This document shows positions 54,909 through 63,610 of a DNA stretch of 64,000 nucleotides, piece by piece. The translations under genes were made by a program, and so were the position numbers. The DNA is from Alicyclobacillus suci (GTDB taxonomy: Bacteria; Bacillota; Bacilli; Alicyclobacillales; Alicyclobacillaceae). Below the pieces are notes generated by a model. The model saw only the letters and a program-made list of their open reading frames with translations. It did no database searches and was not told the origin of the DNA. Position 1 is the first letter of the stretch. Every line of letters begins with the position of its first letter. The DNA is taken from contig NZ_JAFMTW010000010.1 in assembly GCF_017329615.1 (NCBI RefSeq), forward strand, positions 33,953 through 97,952, read 5' to 3'.

Positions 54909-55072
54909 ACGTGAACAGGTATTGCGATAACGATACGTTGCTAGCCCTGCCTCTCAAGCAACCATGCGGCTCCAAAGACCGCGCCTGTTTTGAATCAATA
55001 TCTATAACAACCGATTTTCGTCTATGTTCAGCATATACATAATTTATAACCAGATGCATGACTACCTGCCAA
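54881..55072 (-). ncRNA. Candidate structured RNA, about 190 bases, unknown class
   Basis: A near-consensus promoter lies just upstream (TTGAAC 55107-55102, 17 bases, TAGAAT 55084-55079) and an intrinsic terminator ends it. Within, AACAGG (54989-54984) pairs with CCTGTT (54919-54914), enclosing three hairpins: GCGG-n8-CCGC, GTTGCT ... AGCAAC and GTAT ... ATAC. That is a multibranched junction followed by a terminator. No downstream gene exists on this strand before the convergent DUF4406 gene. Not matched by eye to 6S RNA, T-box, SAM, c-di-GMP or other known classes. An open frame across it (54838-55158) would end inside the terminator and is not favoured. Confidence 0.45.
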
Positions 55073-55078
55073 TTCATC

Positions 55079-55107
55079 ATTCTATCATAAATTGTAATTT
55101 TGTTCAA
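55079..55107 (-). promoter_or_regulatory. Strong sigma-A-type promoter of the intergenic RNA
   Basis: TTGAAC (minus, 55107-55102), spacer of 17, TAGAAT (55084-55079). Sits about 65 bases after the tdk stop. Confidence 0.6.
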
Positions 55108-55170
55108 CCCCGGACGCAACTTCCTATCCATTCTGCCACTTCGTTCCCAAAATTCCACGCAAACATTGGT

Positions 55171-55752
55171 TTAAAACAACCGGATTACATCGGGATGAAA
55201 ATAATGTCGTCGGCAGACAGACCTGTACAAATCATTACCTCCAACTTCAATTTGCTCGCCGGAATAAACTGGCACGCCATCTTTGATTTTTAAAATCATC
55301 GTCGCCTTTCGATTGCAGTCTGGATGGGCGCAAATCGTCTTAATTTCCTCGATTTGGTCAGCCCAAAGCACTGCAGCCCGGCTTCCTTCAAAAAACTCGT
55401 TGCGATAATCCTTCAACAAACCATACATAATGACTGGCGTATTCAACTCATCCACCACTTTGGCAAGTTGTTGAATGTGACGTTCTCGTAAAAACTGAAC
55501 CTCGTCCACCAGAACACAATCGGGGAGTGTCTGTTGTACTTCCTCAAACAGATTCGTATCGTCATCCACCTCAATCGCGTCCTTCTGAATTCCCACGCGC
55601 GACGCGATTTTTCCATGCCCAAAACGTGTATCAATCGCAGGAGTGAACAAGGTTACCTTTTTCCCCTGCTCCTCGTAATTGTGCGCCACCGTCAGCAATT
55701 GAATTGATTTGCTCGCATTCATTTGGCCAAACCTATAGTACAACTTCGCCAC
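55171..55752 (-). CDS. tdk: Thymidine kinase
   Basis: 193 residues from GTG 55752 after AAAGGGTG. Salvages thymidine to dTMP. P-loop FGQMNASKSIQLL (bacterial type II TK form), VLVDEVQFL, and zinc Cys sites around CAHPDCNRKA and CRRHYF. Confidence 0.94.
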   Translation of the reverse strand: MAKLYYRFGQMNASKSIQLLTVAHNYEEQGKKVTLFTPAIDTRFGHGKIASRVGIQKDAIEVDDDTNLFEEVQQTLPDCVLVDEVQFLRERHIQQLAKVVDELNTPVIMYGLLKDYRNEFFEGSRAAVLWADQIEEIKTICAHPDCNRKATMILKIKDGVPVYSGEQIEVGGNDLYRSVCRRHYFHPDVIRLF

Positions 55753-55792
55753 GAAATCACCCTTTAACAAACACCAATCTAGTATGATTCGT

Positions 55793-56425
55793 TTATTCTA
55801 GCACGTTCCCGACCGCAATTTGCTCTAACACCTGGACAAATACTTCCACTGGCTGCGCGCCAGAAAGTGCGTATTTTCCCTCAAAGATGAAAAATGGAAC
55901 CCCAGAAATACCTGCATCTCTCGCAAACTGAAGGTCTTCAAGCACCTCCGCCCGCTTTTCCTCGTGCAAAAGCCCGTTCTGAACAACCTGTGTGTCGAGG
56001 CCGACACATCGAGCGACTTCCAACAACACCTTTATGTCGCCAATGTCCTCCCCACGTGAAAAATAGGCGTCATGCAGTTCTTGTACCACCGCCTCTTGGA
56101 GATCTGCCGGGGCCAATTTAATCAATTCATGTGAGCGTATTGTATTGGGAATGTGGTCAATTTTCTCAAATTGAAAATCGACACCACAAGCCTCGCCAAT
56201 TTGACACACGCGAGCATGCATCTCATCTACGCGCGCTTGTCCACCGAGCCGTTCAACCAGTGTGGACATTGGACGCCCTTCGGGTGGTGTGGTGGCATCG
56301 AGCAGAAAAGCGTGATAACGAACTTCCACAGGTTCTTGTTGAAACTGTTCCAGGGCTTTAAACAAATGGGCCTGACCTACTCGACACCAGGGACATACTG
56401 TATCTTGAAACACATCTATTTTCAT
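55793..56425 (-). CDS. DsbA family oxidoreductase (FrnE-like)
   Basis: 210 residues, cytoplasmic (no signal). Thioredoxin fold with active site DTVCPWCRVG near residue 12 and the GISGVPFFIFEGKYALSGAQ cis-Pro segment. Resembles 2-hydroxychromene isomerase/FrnE proteins. Monocistronic with tdk downstream. Confidence 0.88.
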   Translation of the reverse strand: MKIDVFQDTVCPWCRVGQAHLFKALEQFQQEPVEVRYHAFLLDATTPPEGRPMSTLVERLGGQARVDEMHARVCQIGEACGVDFQFEKIDHIPNTIRSHELIKLAPADLQEAVVQELHDAYFSRGEDIGDIKVLLEVARCVGLDTQVVQNGLLHEEKRAEVLEDLQFARDAGISGVPFFIFEGKYALSGAQPVEVFVQVLEQIAVGNVLE

Positions 56426-56472
56426 CGTAAGCGCGCCTCCTCATGAGCTTAGTATAATGGAATGATAGGAAA

Positions 56473-56507
56473 ACTGCCCTGCGGGGGATACGTCCACGCA
56501 GGGCAGT
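56473..56507 (-). terminator. Terminator after pepC
   Basis: ACTGCCCTGCG ... CGCAGGGCAGT inverted repeat 30 bases beyond the gene stop. Confidence 0.7.
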
Positions 56508-56536
56508 CAAAGGTTTATCTCAATTCTGTTGGCGAA

Positions 56537-57907
56537 TTAATACATACAGGCGAGGGAACCCATCGGATCCCACGGGTTCAAGACAATCGGTTCTTGTGTC
56601 AGAGCAGCGCGCTGCGCTTCACTAAGATACTTCTGATGTACGACAACCTGATACATATAATCGTCAAACCACGCGTCACTCATGACAAAAAATCCGTCAT
56701 GCCCGACATCTTTCCCCCAACTGTTCTGTACCTTCCAGCGGTGGGCGCGACCATCCACGACATTGGCGCCTGTAAAAACCATCGCATGGGTCATAAGACT
56801 TTCTCCGTAATCCAAGCGCTCGCCCTTGGTCATAGTCAACGCCGTCCCGAGAATGCCCTCGTAATCGTAAAGCTCTGTATCCATAATGCCTGTTTCCCTA
56901 TCGGACATCTTCCCGACGTCGCAGCCAAACCAAACGGGCTCGCCGTCCTGAATCTGCGCCAATGCCAAACGTTTTACTGTATCTATATCGACATTTAAGT
57001 ACCGAACTGGGTATCCACCCTCAACGTTACCTAAGTACTTTACCGTATACGTCTTGTCAAACGGTTTGTCAGACGTCGGCGCATTGATGATGCTCACATA
57101 ATCCTTCAATTGGATGCCAGCATACTTCGCAAAAAATTCTTGCGGCGTCAATCCGAGATCACGATGAAAGGTATTGTCCTTATCGCGATACTCGAAGTCG
57201 AACGTATCCGGCGGGGTCCCGAGAAAATAGCAAAGCAAGCGATAAAATTCGCCCATAAACGTCTGTTTCTGCGCGCGCAGCGCTGTTATCGGCACGCCTG
57301 CCAGGTATTGCGAACGATACGCACTCGCCTGCTGGCGCAGTTTGCGGGTCAACAAGGCATTCATGACGGATGAACGGCTACTGTGATACGTCTCTGCCAT
57401 CACAGATTGCGGGGCGACCCCGTACTTCTCGACAAGATTGACAAACATGTCCCACTGCCCACCGTCCTGTAAAGGCGCTTGTAGTAGCCACTGCACAATG
57501 CGGCTGTCCGTCTCCTCGTCCAACGTATCCAAAATGCGTTCTAAGAAGTAATTTGCTTTCTCAAATTTATCCCAAAACATCTGATACGACTGAGAGAGTT
57601 CAAACGGTGGCATGTGATTACGTGTCGCGATGTCCTGTCGAATGGCGTTGAGCCCCGCGAACAGCCAACACCGCCCGCTCTGTCTCTGATTCGTCACGGC
57701 ACCTGTGTCAATTTCATCCGAAAACATATACTGCATCTTTGCAACAGCGTCGTGTGCCGTCGCCACTTGCTGTATACCACTTTTGGTGATGGCGTTCATC
57801 CGCATGCGATTCGTCGAATCGCTGTGAAACGCCGAAGCGTATTTTTGAAGTTGTGCAATGGTTATCGCGGTATCATCGGTGGAGATTGGGGTTGCCATCG
57901 TCTGCAT
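56537..57907 (-). CDS. pepC: Aminopeptidase C / bleomycin hydrolase family (C1B)
   Basis: 456 residues. Papain-like cytoplasmic peptidase that forms a self-gating hexamer. Catalytic Cys in NQRQSGRCWLFAGLNAI, His in MTHAMVFTGAN, Asn in KVQNSWGKDVG. C-terminal residues fold back into the site in this family. Confidence 0.92.
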   Translation of the reverse strand: MQTMATPISTDDTAITIAQLQKYASAFHSDSTNRMRMNAITKSGIQQVATAHDAVAKMQYMFSDEIDTGAVTNQRQSGRCWLFAGLNAIRQDIATRNHMPPFELSQSYQMFWDKFEKANYFLERILDTLDEETDSRIVQWLLQAPLQDGGQWDMFVNLVEKYGVAPQSVMAETYHSSRSSVMNALLTRKLRQQASAYRSQYLAGVPITALRAQKQTFMGEFYRLLCYFLGTPPDTFDFEYRDKDNTFHRDLGLTPQEFFAKYAGIQLKDYVSIINAPTSDKPFDKTYTVKYLGNVEGGYPVRYLNVDIDTVKRLALAQIQDGEPVWFGCDVGKMSDRETGIMDTELYDYEGILGTALTMTKGERLDYGESLMTHAMVFTGANVVDGRAHRWKVQNSWGKDVGHDGFFVMSDAWFDDYMYQVVVHQKYLSEAQRAALTQEPIVLNPWDPMGSLACMY

Positions 57908-58139
57908 CCACTCCCTACGAAGTCATCATCACGCGCGAACATCTGAATATTCGAGCTAAATCCATTATAACAAAAACAACACACCAGAAATGACGACCTG
58001 CACATTTCTAACGGTCGCCGAATACAATCAAACATGTCCAACTACGGACAAGATTGGTATCCACCAATCGAATATAATAGTAATTGTGGTAGTAATCACA
58101 ATTTTCACCATTCTCGCATACCGAAAGGACGGGTTGTGC

Positions 58140-59690
58140 ATGAAACGAAACATTCTGTTTGCCACCGAAACAGACGTCAATCAGGGAAGGGGTTACTTCC
58201 CGCAAGACATTCGTCGCTTGTACAATATACCAAGCAACCTAACAGGTAGCGGACAAAGCATCGGTATCCTCGAATTCTCAAATGGATACAGTATCAACGA
58301 CGCAAAACAGTTCTGGTCACAACACGGTATCCAAGTCGCAGATGTCGCGTTCGTCTCTGTAGACGGAACCCGCAATGACGGAGGGCGCAGCCCGGACGAT
58401 GAAGAAGCGTCACTAGATTTGCAGTGGGCTGGCGCTATCGCTCCAGGTGCGAAGTTAATTGTCTATGAGGCCAACGCAGGACAGACGTTCGAGACATTTG
58501 CCGATGCCGTGATCGCAAGTCTCAAGTACGTACTCGACGATACTACACACACCCCCTCCGTCCTATCCATTTCATACGGTGACGCCGAATCGTCTTTCGA
58601 CCAGGACGCGCTCACACAAATCGCCGACTTGATTGAACAACTAAGCCAAAAGGGCGTCACAGTATGCATCTCATCCGGTGACCAAGGCGCATACGGTATG
58701 CACGATACGCGCGGAGTACCCGAACGACACGCAGACGCACCCGCATCTGTACCATTCGCCGTGGCCGTCGGCGGAACGCACCTCAACCCAGATGGAACCG
58801 AAACGGCCTGGACGTACAACGGACCCCAAAATGGCGGTGCCACAGGTGGCGGATTCAGTGACGTCTTTCCAAAGCCTAGCTATCAATCGTCCTTTAACAG
58901 CACAGGCCGAGGGCTACCCGACATCTCGTTTAACGCAGACCCTGCAAGTGGTTACCAAATTATCTTCCAAGGGCGAAATGCCATCGTCGGCGGCACGTCC
59001 GTGTCCTGCCCCGTATTTGCGGGCATTGTGGCCCTGCTCAACGAGCGGCGTGCACAACTTGGAAAAGGACCAATAAAAAATCTCACATCGCTCCTCTACA
59101 CGAATTACCATTCCATCCCGTATCGGGATATCACGGTCGGAAACAATTCGTTTAACGGCGTAACCGGATATCAAGCAGCGCCTGGCTGGGATGCGTGCAC
59201 GGGCTTTGGATCCATCGACGCCAGCGCATTCATCGAGTACGTAGCGCAACTCGACGATACAGCTGTCACGTCCGCGCCAGCGGTTGGTTCCATGCGTTCA
59301 GACCAGGCGCCGTCCGTATTGCCCAAATCCACCTCCAAGTATCCGGTAATTCGCGTGCTGGCGACGATTCACAAAGTGGAAGCCGATGCACTCGTCCATG
59401 GCGTGCACCATCATCAACTGTTATTGCGCGACGTCCACGTACTCGCGATTCGCGGAGCAGACCCAAGCATCGTCAAGGGATATGCGTTTGTAGCCATCCG
59501 CTATGGCGACGACGAAGGCCTGTCCGGACCCATACCAGATCTCAAAGCGGGGCGCTCCATCGAACTCCAAGGTGAATATATCCCGCAGAATGACGCTTAC
59601 CCAAGCGTCGGAAATCCGGGTGATCCGGTCATTCACTTCGTCCATCATCCTATTGGTTTTGTCGAATACGAGGGTAAGACATACCAATAA
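58140..59690 (+). CDS. Sedolisin (S53) peptidase without leader or propeptide, extra C-terminal domain
   Basis: 516 residues from ATG 58140 after AAAGGAC. Catalytic domain begins within the first 20 residues and matches kumamolisin: Glu89 and Asp93 (EEASLDLQW), Asp181 (SSGDQGAYG), Ser287 (VGGTSVSCPVF), plus the calcium-site region DITVGNN and GWDACTGFGS. Known sedolisins are made with a signal peptide and a prosegment of about 180 residues; neither is present in frame. An upstream extension to 57990 is short and hydrophobic but has no binding site and no prosegment. After residue 365 comes about 150 residues of unrecognised sequence. Monocistronic. Confidence 0.85.
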   Translation: MKRNILFATETDVNQGRGYFPQDIRRLYNIPSNLTGSGQSIGILEFSNGYSINDAKQFWSQHGIQVADVAFVSVDGTRNDGGRSPDDEEASLDLQWAGAIAPGAKLIVYEANAGQTFETFADAVIASLKYVLDDTTHTPSVLSISYGDAESSFDQDALTQIADLIEQLSQKGVTVCISSGDQGAYGMHDTRGVPERHADAPASVPFAVAVGGTHLNPDGTETAWTYNGPQNGGATGGGFSDVFPKPSYQSSFNSTGRGLPDISFNADPASGYQIIFQGRNAIVGGTSVSCPVFAGIVALLNERRAQLGKGPIKNLTSLLYTNYHSIPYRDITVGNNSFNGVTGYQAAPGWDACTGFGSIDASAFIEYVAQLDDTAVTSAPAVGSMRSDQAPSVLPKSTSKYPVIRVLATIHKVEADALVHGVHHHQLLLRDVHVLAIRGADPSIVKGYAFVAIRYGDDEGLSGPIPDLKAGRSIELQGEYIPQNDAYPSVGNPGDPVIHFVHHPIGFVEYEGKTYQ

Positions 59691-59710
59691 ACTGGTTGCC
59701 CTTACCACGG

Positions 59711-59738
59711 AAGCGTCGCCCAGTGGCGACGCTTTTTT
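59711..59738 (+). terminator. Terminator after the sedolisin gene
   Basis: AAGCGTCGCC-cagt-GGCGACGCTT followed by TTTT. Confidence 0.88.
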
Positions 59739-59835
59739 GCTGTGCTAGACTAAACGTATCATGCCTTGCGTCGAACCAGTCATGCTGATAACACCCTCGA
59801 CCAGGAGCATTTGCTAACTTCAAGGAGCGTGCACA

Positions 59836-60969
59836 GTGGTGACCTACAACTGGGTGACTATCGTATTTGCCGTCATCATCATCGGTTCCGTCCTTGCAGG
59901 TTTCGGTCGTGGCTTTGGGCGGGAAAGCCGATTTGTCGTGTGGCAAATCATCTCCATCGCGGTGGGCATCGCATCCGTCGCCATCGGTTGGTGGGCGAGC
60001 CATGCCGTCAGTCAGGTAGCCTCGCAACAAAACACTGCGAATTTACCCCATTGGCTGGCCCAAATCCTCGTCGCATGGCAAGCAAATCCGAAGATTGGGA
60101 TGTGGATTGCGTTTGCCATTTGTTATCTCATCATTGCAGGCGTGTTGCGTAACCTCATCGGCCTCATCGTCGGCCTCATCCCTACCTGGATGCCACGGCC
60201 TCTACAGGAAAGCCGCATACTCGGCGGCGCGGTCGGGGCCATCATGGGGGTTGTTCGATCCGCCGTCGTCGGCGCCATCATCTTCATCGCCCTGCAGTAC
60301 TTGTCAATTCCACAATTGTCCAAGCAGGCAGCGGCATCGACGCCCTACCAGACACTCCGTGCGCGTATCTACGAACCCTGGTTAAAACCGCTGGTGGCCA
60401 AAACAATGCCTGTGTTATCCCAGGACGCATTCCAGCCATTGACGAAAAACATCAGTATGTTCGCTGTACCGTCGGGCACCAAAGGACAGGAAACTGGGGT
60501 CTTGTTGGTTCCTACCCAAATAGCCAACTTGTCCCACCAGTTGACTCAAGGAATGACGGATCCAAAACAAAAAGCCAAAGCGTTGTACGAGTGGGAAATT
60601 CATCACATCAGTTACGATTGGAAGAAGTACGACGACTATGTATACCATGGAAAATGGGATCAACAATCCCCACTTGACACCCTGCGCACCGGGAAAGGCG
60701 TGTGTGCCGATTACGCGCTACTCTATGCGGATTTGGCTCACGCAGCAGGTCTCAAGGTGCAAATTGACGAGGGAATCGGGGGTACCGGCGGGGATTACGG
60801 GAGTCATGCGTGGAATCAAGTCTATCTGCCCAATGAACAACGTTGGATCACGGTGGATACCACCTGGGGCGCATCACAAGACGCCTGGTTTGACGTCCCG
60901 CAATCAACCTTCGACCAGACGCACATCCAGCAAACTGCCATCATCATTGATGCCAGTAGTGCAACCTAA
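59836..60969 (+). CDS. CvpA-like membrane domain fused to transglutaminase-like domain
   Basis: 377 residues, GTG start after AAGGAGC. Residues 5-155 form four membrane helices of the CvpA/colicin V production type (GFGRGFGRESRFVVWQIIS; GAVGAIMGVVRSAVVGAI). After an approximately 80-residue linker, a transglutaminase-like core holds Cys290 (TGKGVCADYALLY), His324 (GSHAWNQV) and Asp341 (WITVDTTWG). Topology would place the enzyme domain outside or inside depending on helix count; four helices suggest inside, so this is open. Possible protein cross-linking or peptidase role in envelope or spore; substrate unknown. Confidence 0.78.
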   Translation: MVTYNWVTIVFAVIIIGSVLAGFGRGFGRESRFVVWQIISIAVGIASVAIGWWASHAVSQVASQQNTANLPHWLAQILVAWQANPKIGMWIAFAICYLIIAGVLRNLIGLIVGLIPTWMPRPLQESRILGGAVGAIMGVVRSAVVGAIIFIALQYLSIPQLSKQAAASTPYQTLRARIYEPWLKPLVAKTMPVLSQDAFQPLTKNISMFAVPSGTKGQETGVLLVPTQIANLSHQLTQGMTDPKQKAKALYEWEIHHISYDWKKYDDYVYHGKWDQQSPLDTLRTGKGVCADYALLYADLAHAAGLKVQIDEGIGGTGGDYGSHAWNQVYLPNEQRWITVDTTWGASQDAWFDVPQSTFDQTHIQQTAIIIDASSAT

Positions 60970-61015
60970 ATCCTCGGCAGAGGGGGAGGCATCACCATCC
61001 CCCAGCCGCGCAAGA

Positions 61016-61870
61016 TTATTGAAAGCGATTGACCAACCGGCCGAGCCCCGACACTTCGCAGATGACTTCATCTCCCGCCGTGACCCACCGCTTCTCCGAC
61101 CGCCCCATGATGACGCCTTCGGGTGTCCCGGTGTAAATCAAATCACCTGGCTCCAACGTCATGATTTGCGACAGGTCGGAAACCACCTCGGCCACCGAAA
61201 AAATCATGTCCCCCGTATTGGAATCCTGCATCAATTGACCGTTGTGCCACAACTTCAATCCGAGGTTTTGTGGATTTCCCACTTCATCGGCTGTCACGAT
61301 ACATGGGCCAAGCGGCGAAAACCCGTCGATTGCTTTGCCATAAAGCCACTGTCCGGTACGAAACTGCAAATCGCGTGCCGACAGGTCGTTCCCTGTGGCG
61401 TAGCCAAACACATATTGCAACGCATCTTCCACTGCCACCTGCTTCGCCTGGCGTCCAACAATGGCCACGAGTTCAACCTCAAAATCAATTTCCCGCGCAT
61501 TCGCAGGAATCACCACCGTCTCCCCACTGGCGGCCAAACTATTACAGAATTTGCTAAAATAAATCGGATGTTCCGGAATCGGCATCCCGGTCTCCTCTGC
61601 ATGCTTGCGGTAGTTTAGACCGACGCAAAGAATCTTGCTCGGCTTTTGGACCGCCGGGGCATATCGGACGTCCTCCGGTGACAAAAACTCGGTCGCCGCT
61701 TCGACAAATGAGTGAATGTCCTCGACATCATGCCCATCCATCGCGATGACATCCATGATGGACGCCGGAAACGTTGGTCGGTCACGACACCGCGTAACAT
61801 CGACAATCCCGCTGTCCTGCCAAACACCTACCCGAATTCCGGATGGACCATAAAAACTTATCCATTTCAA
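61016..61870 (-). CDS. Fumarylacetoacetate hydrolase family protein
   Basis: 284 residues. Metal-site pattern of the family: YRKHAEETGMP, REIDFEVELVAIVGR and DLSARDLQFR, and LEPGDLIYTGTPEGVIMG near the C-terminus. These enzymes hydrolyse or decarboxylate beta-diketones and 2-keto-pentenoates. Downstream of the Nudix gene by 15 bases, so the two are likely cotranscribed. Confidence 0.9.
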   Translation of the reverse strand: MKWISFYGPSGIRVGVWQDSGIVDVTRCRDRPTFPASIMDVIAMDGHDVEDIHSFVEAATEFLSPEDVRYAPAVQKPSKILCVGLNYRKHAEETGMPIPEHPIYFSKFCNSLAASGETVVIPANAREIDFEVELVAIVGRQAKQVAVEDALQYVFGYATGNDLSARDLQFRTGQWLYGKAIDGFSPLGPCIVTADEVGNPQNLGLKLWHNGQLMQDSNTGDMIFSVAEVVSDLSQIMTLEPGDLIYTGTPEGVIMGRSEKRWVTAGDEVICEVSGLGRLVNRFQ

Positions 61871-61885
61871 ATCCTCCGCCTCCTT

Positions 61886-62491
61886 TTAATCGCCTTGCCC
61901 AGTCTGCGTACGGCCACTGTGGGTTCGGAACAGCCAATTTTGTTCGGATGTCACGTACTCGCTAAAATCAAGTCTCAGCCCGCTGCCACTGACGGCAGAT
62001 GATTTGGCAACATCCACCAACCACTTCGTCAGCCCTGCTACATTCATCCCCTGCATTTCACTTGCCGTGAAAAATCCTGCGTCATCTACCTCTACCCCAT
62101 CCGCACGCGGCTCGCCGGCCATGTAGCGGAGTGCAAACGCGACGTACACATTATGTACCTGCCGAGGCTGATCACGCAGTGCAATAATCCGCTCGACCTT
62201 TGCAGTGATACCGGTTTCCTCCAGCACCTCTCGCTCAACGGTCACATGAATGGGCTCCGTCTGTTCCGTGTAACCACCGGGATTCGTCCACATGCCACGC
62301 CCCGGTTCCTGCGCCCGACGAACAAGCAATATACGATCCTCCCGGAACACAAGCGCCCCAACGCCAATACTGTAGTTCCCCCAATGTACAAATTCACAAA
62401 CGGGACACGCACGCCTTGGAACGCCGTCCATCAACTTCGTCACCAGTGCGTGACCGCACGACATACAGAAATTGGCCGCGATATTCATCAC
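61886..62491 (-). CDS. Nudix hydrolase with N-terminal zinc ribbon
   Basis: 201 residues. N-terminal CMSCGH and CPVCEF form a zinc ribbon as in NudC-like proteins. Nudix box G-x5-E-x7-REVLEETG is intact (about residues 70-92). Substrate unknown. Probable operon with the downstream hydrolase. Confidence 0.88.
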   Translation of the reverse strand: MMNIAANFCMSCGHALVTKLMDGVPRRACPVCEFVHWGNYSIGVGALVFREDRILLVRRAQEPGRGMWTNPGGYTEQTEPIHVTVEREVLEETGITAKVERIIALRDQPRQVHNVYVAFALRYMAGEPRADGVEVDDAGFFTASEMQGMNVAGLTKWLVDVAKSSAVSGSGLRLDFSEYVTSEQNWLFRTHSGRTQTGQGD

Positions 62492-62582
62492 CCACTTTAA
62501 ACTCTGATTACGCTCATCATACGCAATCCCAAGGAAGAAGAAAAACGAGGTTTCTTACAAAGGGGGTTGTCCATCCATAACA

Positions 62583-62613
62583 AAGGCGACCTTTAATAGA
62601 CAAAGGTCGCCTT
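62583..62613 (-). terminator. Terminator of the NlpC/P60 gene
   Basis: 12-bp perfect inverted repeat AAGGCGACCTTT / AAAGGTCGCCTT with a U-rich tail on minus, 46 bases after the stop. Confidence 0.85.
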
Positions 62614-62659
62614 GAACCCGATATTTACACCGATAAATAACGGGTTATTGACTCGGAAA

Positions 62660-63610
62660 TCACTTAATATATCTACGTGCCCCGATATATTTCGGTCCCC
62701 AATAGGAGTTGTTAATGCTATCAATCGAAACGCCCATATCCTGCGCATCAATCATCATGCCACTCCCCATATAGATACCGACATGCGTTGCCCCTGGGGC
62801 ATAAGTGCTGAAAAACACCAAGTCACCCGGTTGCAGATTGCTTTCCGATACAGGAACACCCGTGGCAAACTGCTGTTCAGAGGTCCTCGGAATCGATACC
62901 CCTTCATGCCCTAAGACATATTGCGTAAATCCAGAACAGTCAAAACCGGACGGCGACGTCCCACCCCAAACATACGGCGTACCTAAGAACGATTGCGCAT
63001 ACTGGATAATGGCACTCGCGCTGGCGTTCGCCAAGCTCGCAGTTTGTTGCGCGACATACGTCGGGTTACTTGCCTGCTGTTCAGCCTCTTGCGTCTGCTG
63101 CTGAATGGCTTGAATTTGAGACTGTGTCAACTGGATTTGGCTCTCTAACGTACCTTGCTTTTCTTTACCAGCCTCGATATTGTCCTCAATATTCTTCAAA
63201 TCAGCTTCACGCTGGGCCTTAATGGACTGGTCAGACTGTTGCAATGCCGCCAATTGGTCATGTACAGCTTGCAATTTCGCTTGCGAAGCTTTCACTTGGT
63301 CCTGCTTTTGAATAATGCTCTTTCGAAGTTGTCGCACAGAATCAACCACCTGGTTCTGTGTATTCGAAATGAGCGTCAAATCATACAGACGCGATAGAAA
63401 ATCGGAAAAGCTGTTGGCCTGGAACAACACGCCCAAATAAGAGACATTCCCGTTTTCATATGCAGTTCTGACCATATCGGTGAGCTCATCTTGCTGTTTC
63501 TGGAGTTCCTTCTTGTTCTGTTCCAACTGTTGAGTGAGGGCATCTTGTTGCTTTTGGAGGGACGACATTTGGCTATTCGTAGCCGAAATCTTCGTATCCA
63601 AGGTATGTAG
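62660..63610 (-). pseudogene. NlpC/P60 cell-wall endopeptidase, 5'-truncated by an insertion sequence
   Basis: The remaining frame has a long coiled coil (TKISATNSQM to about 200 residues, PcsB/CwlO-like) and a C-terminal NlpC/P60 domain with catalytic Cys in GFDCSGFTQYVL and His in THVGIYMG. DL-endopeptidases of this layout start with a signal peptide and a further coiled segment. Here the reading frame runs instead into unrelated sequence next to a transposase gene, and no signal peptide is encoded. The junction is near 63610 (TGCTGAATGAACC on plus). The original start must lie beyond the element, outside the window. A start within the IS end could still give a cytoplasmic product. Confidence 0.75.

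Noticed and set aside
54838..55158. 106-codon minus frame between tdk and DUF4406
   Set aside because: Ends inside an intrinsic terminator, no family resemblance and overlaps the end of the DUF4406 gene; a structured RNA is the better reading.
60638..61618. 326-codon plus frame over the transglutaminase and hydrolase genes
   Set aside because: Antisense/off-frame shadow of the fumarylacetoacetate-hydrolase-family gene and of the CvpA fusion gene.
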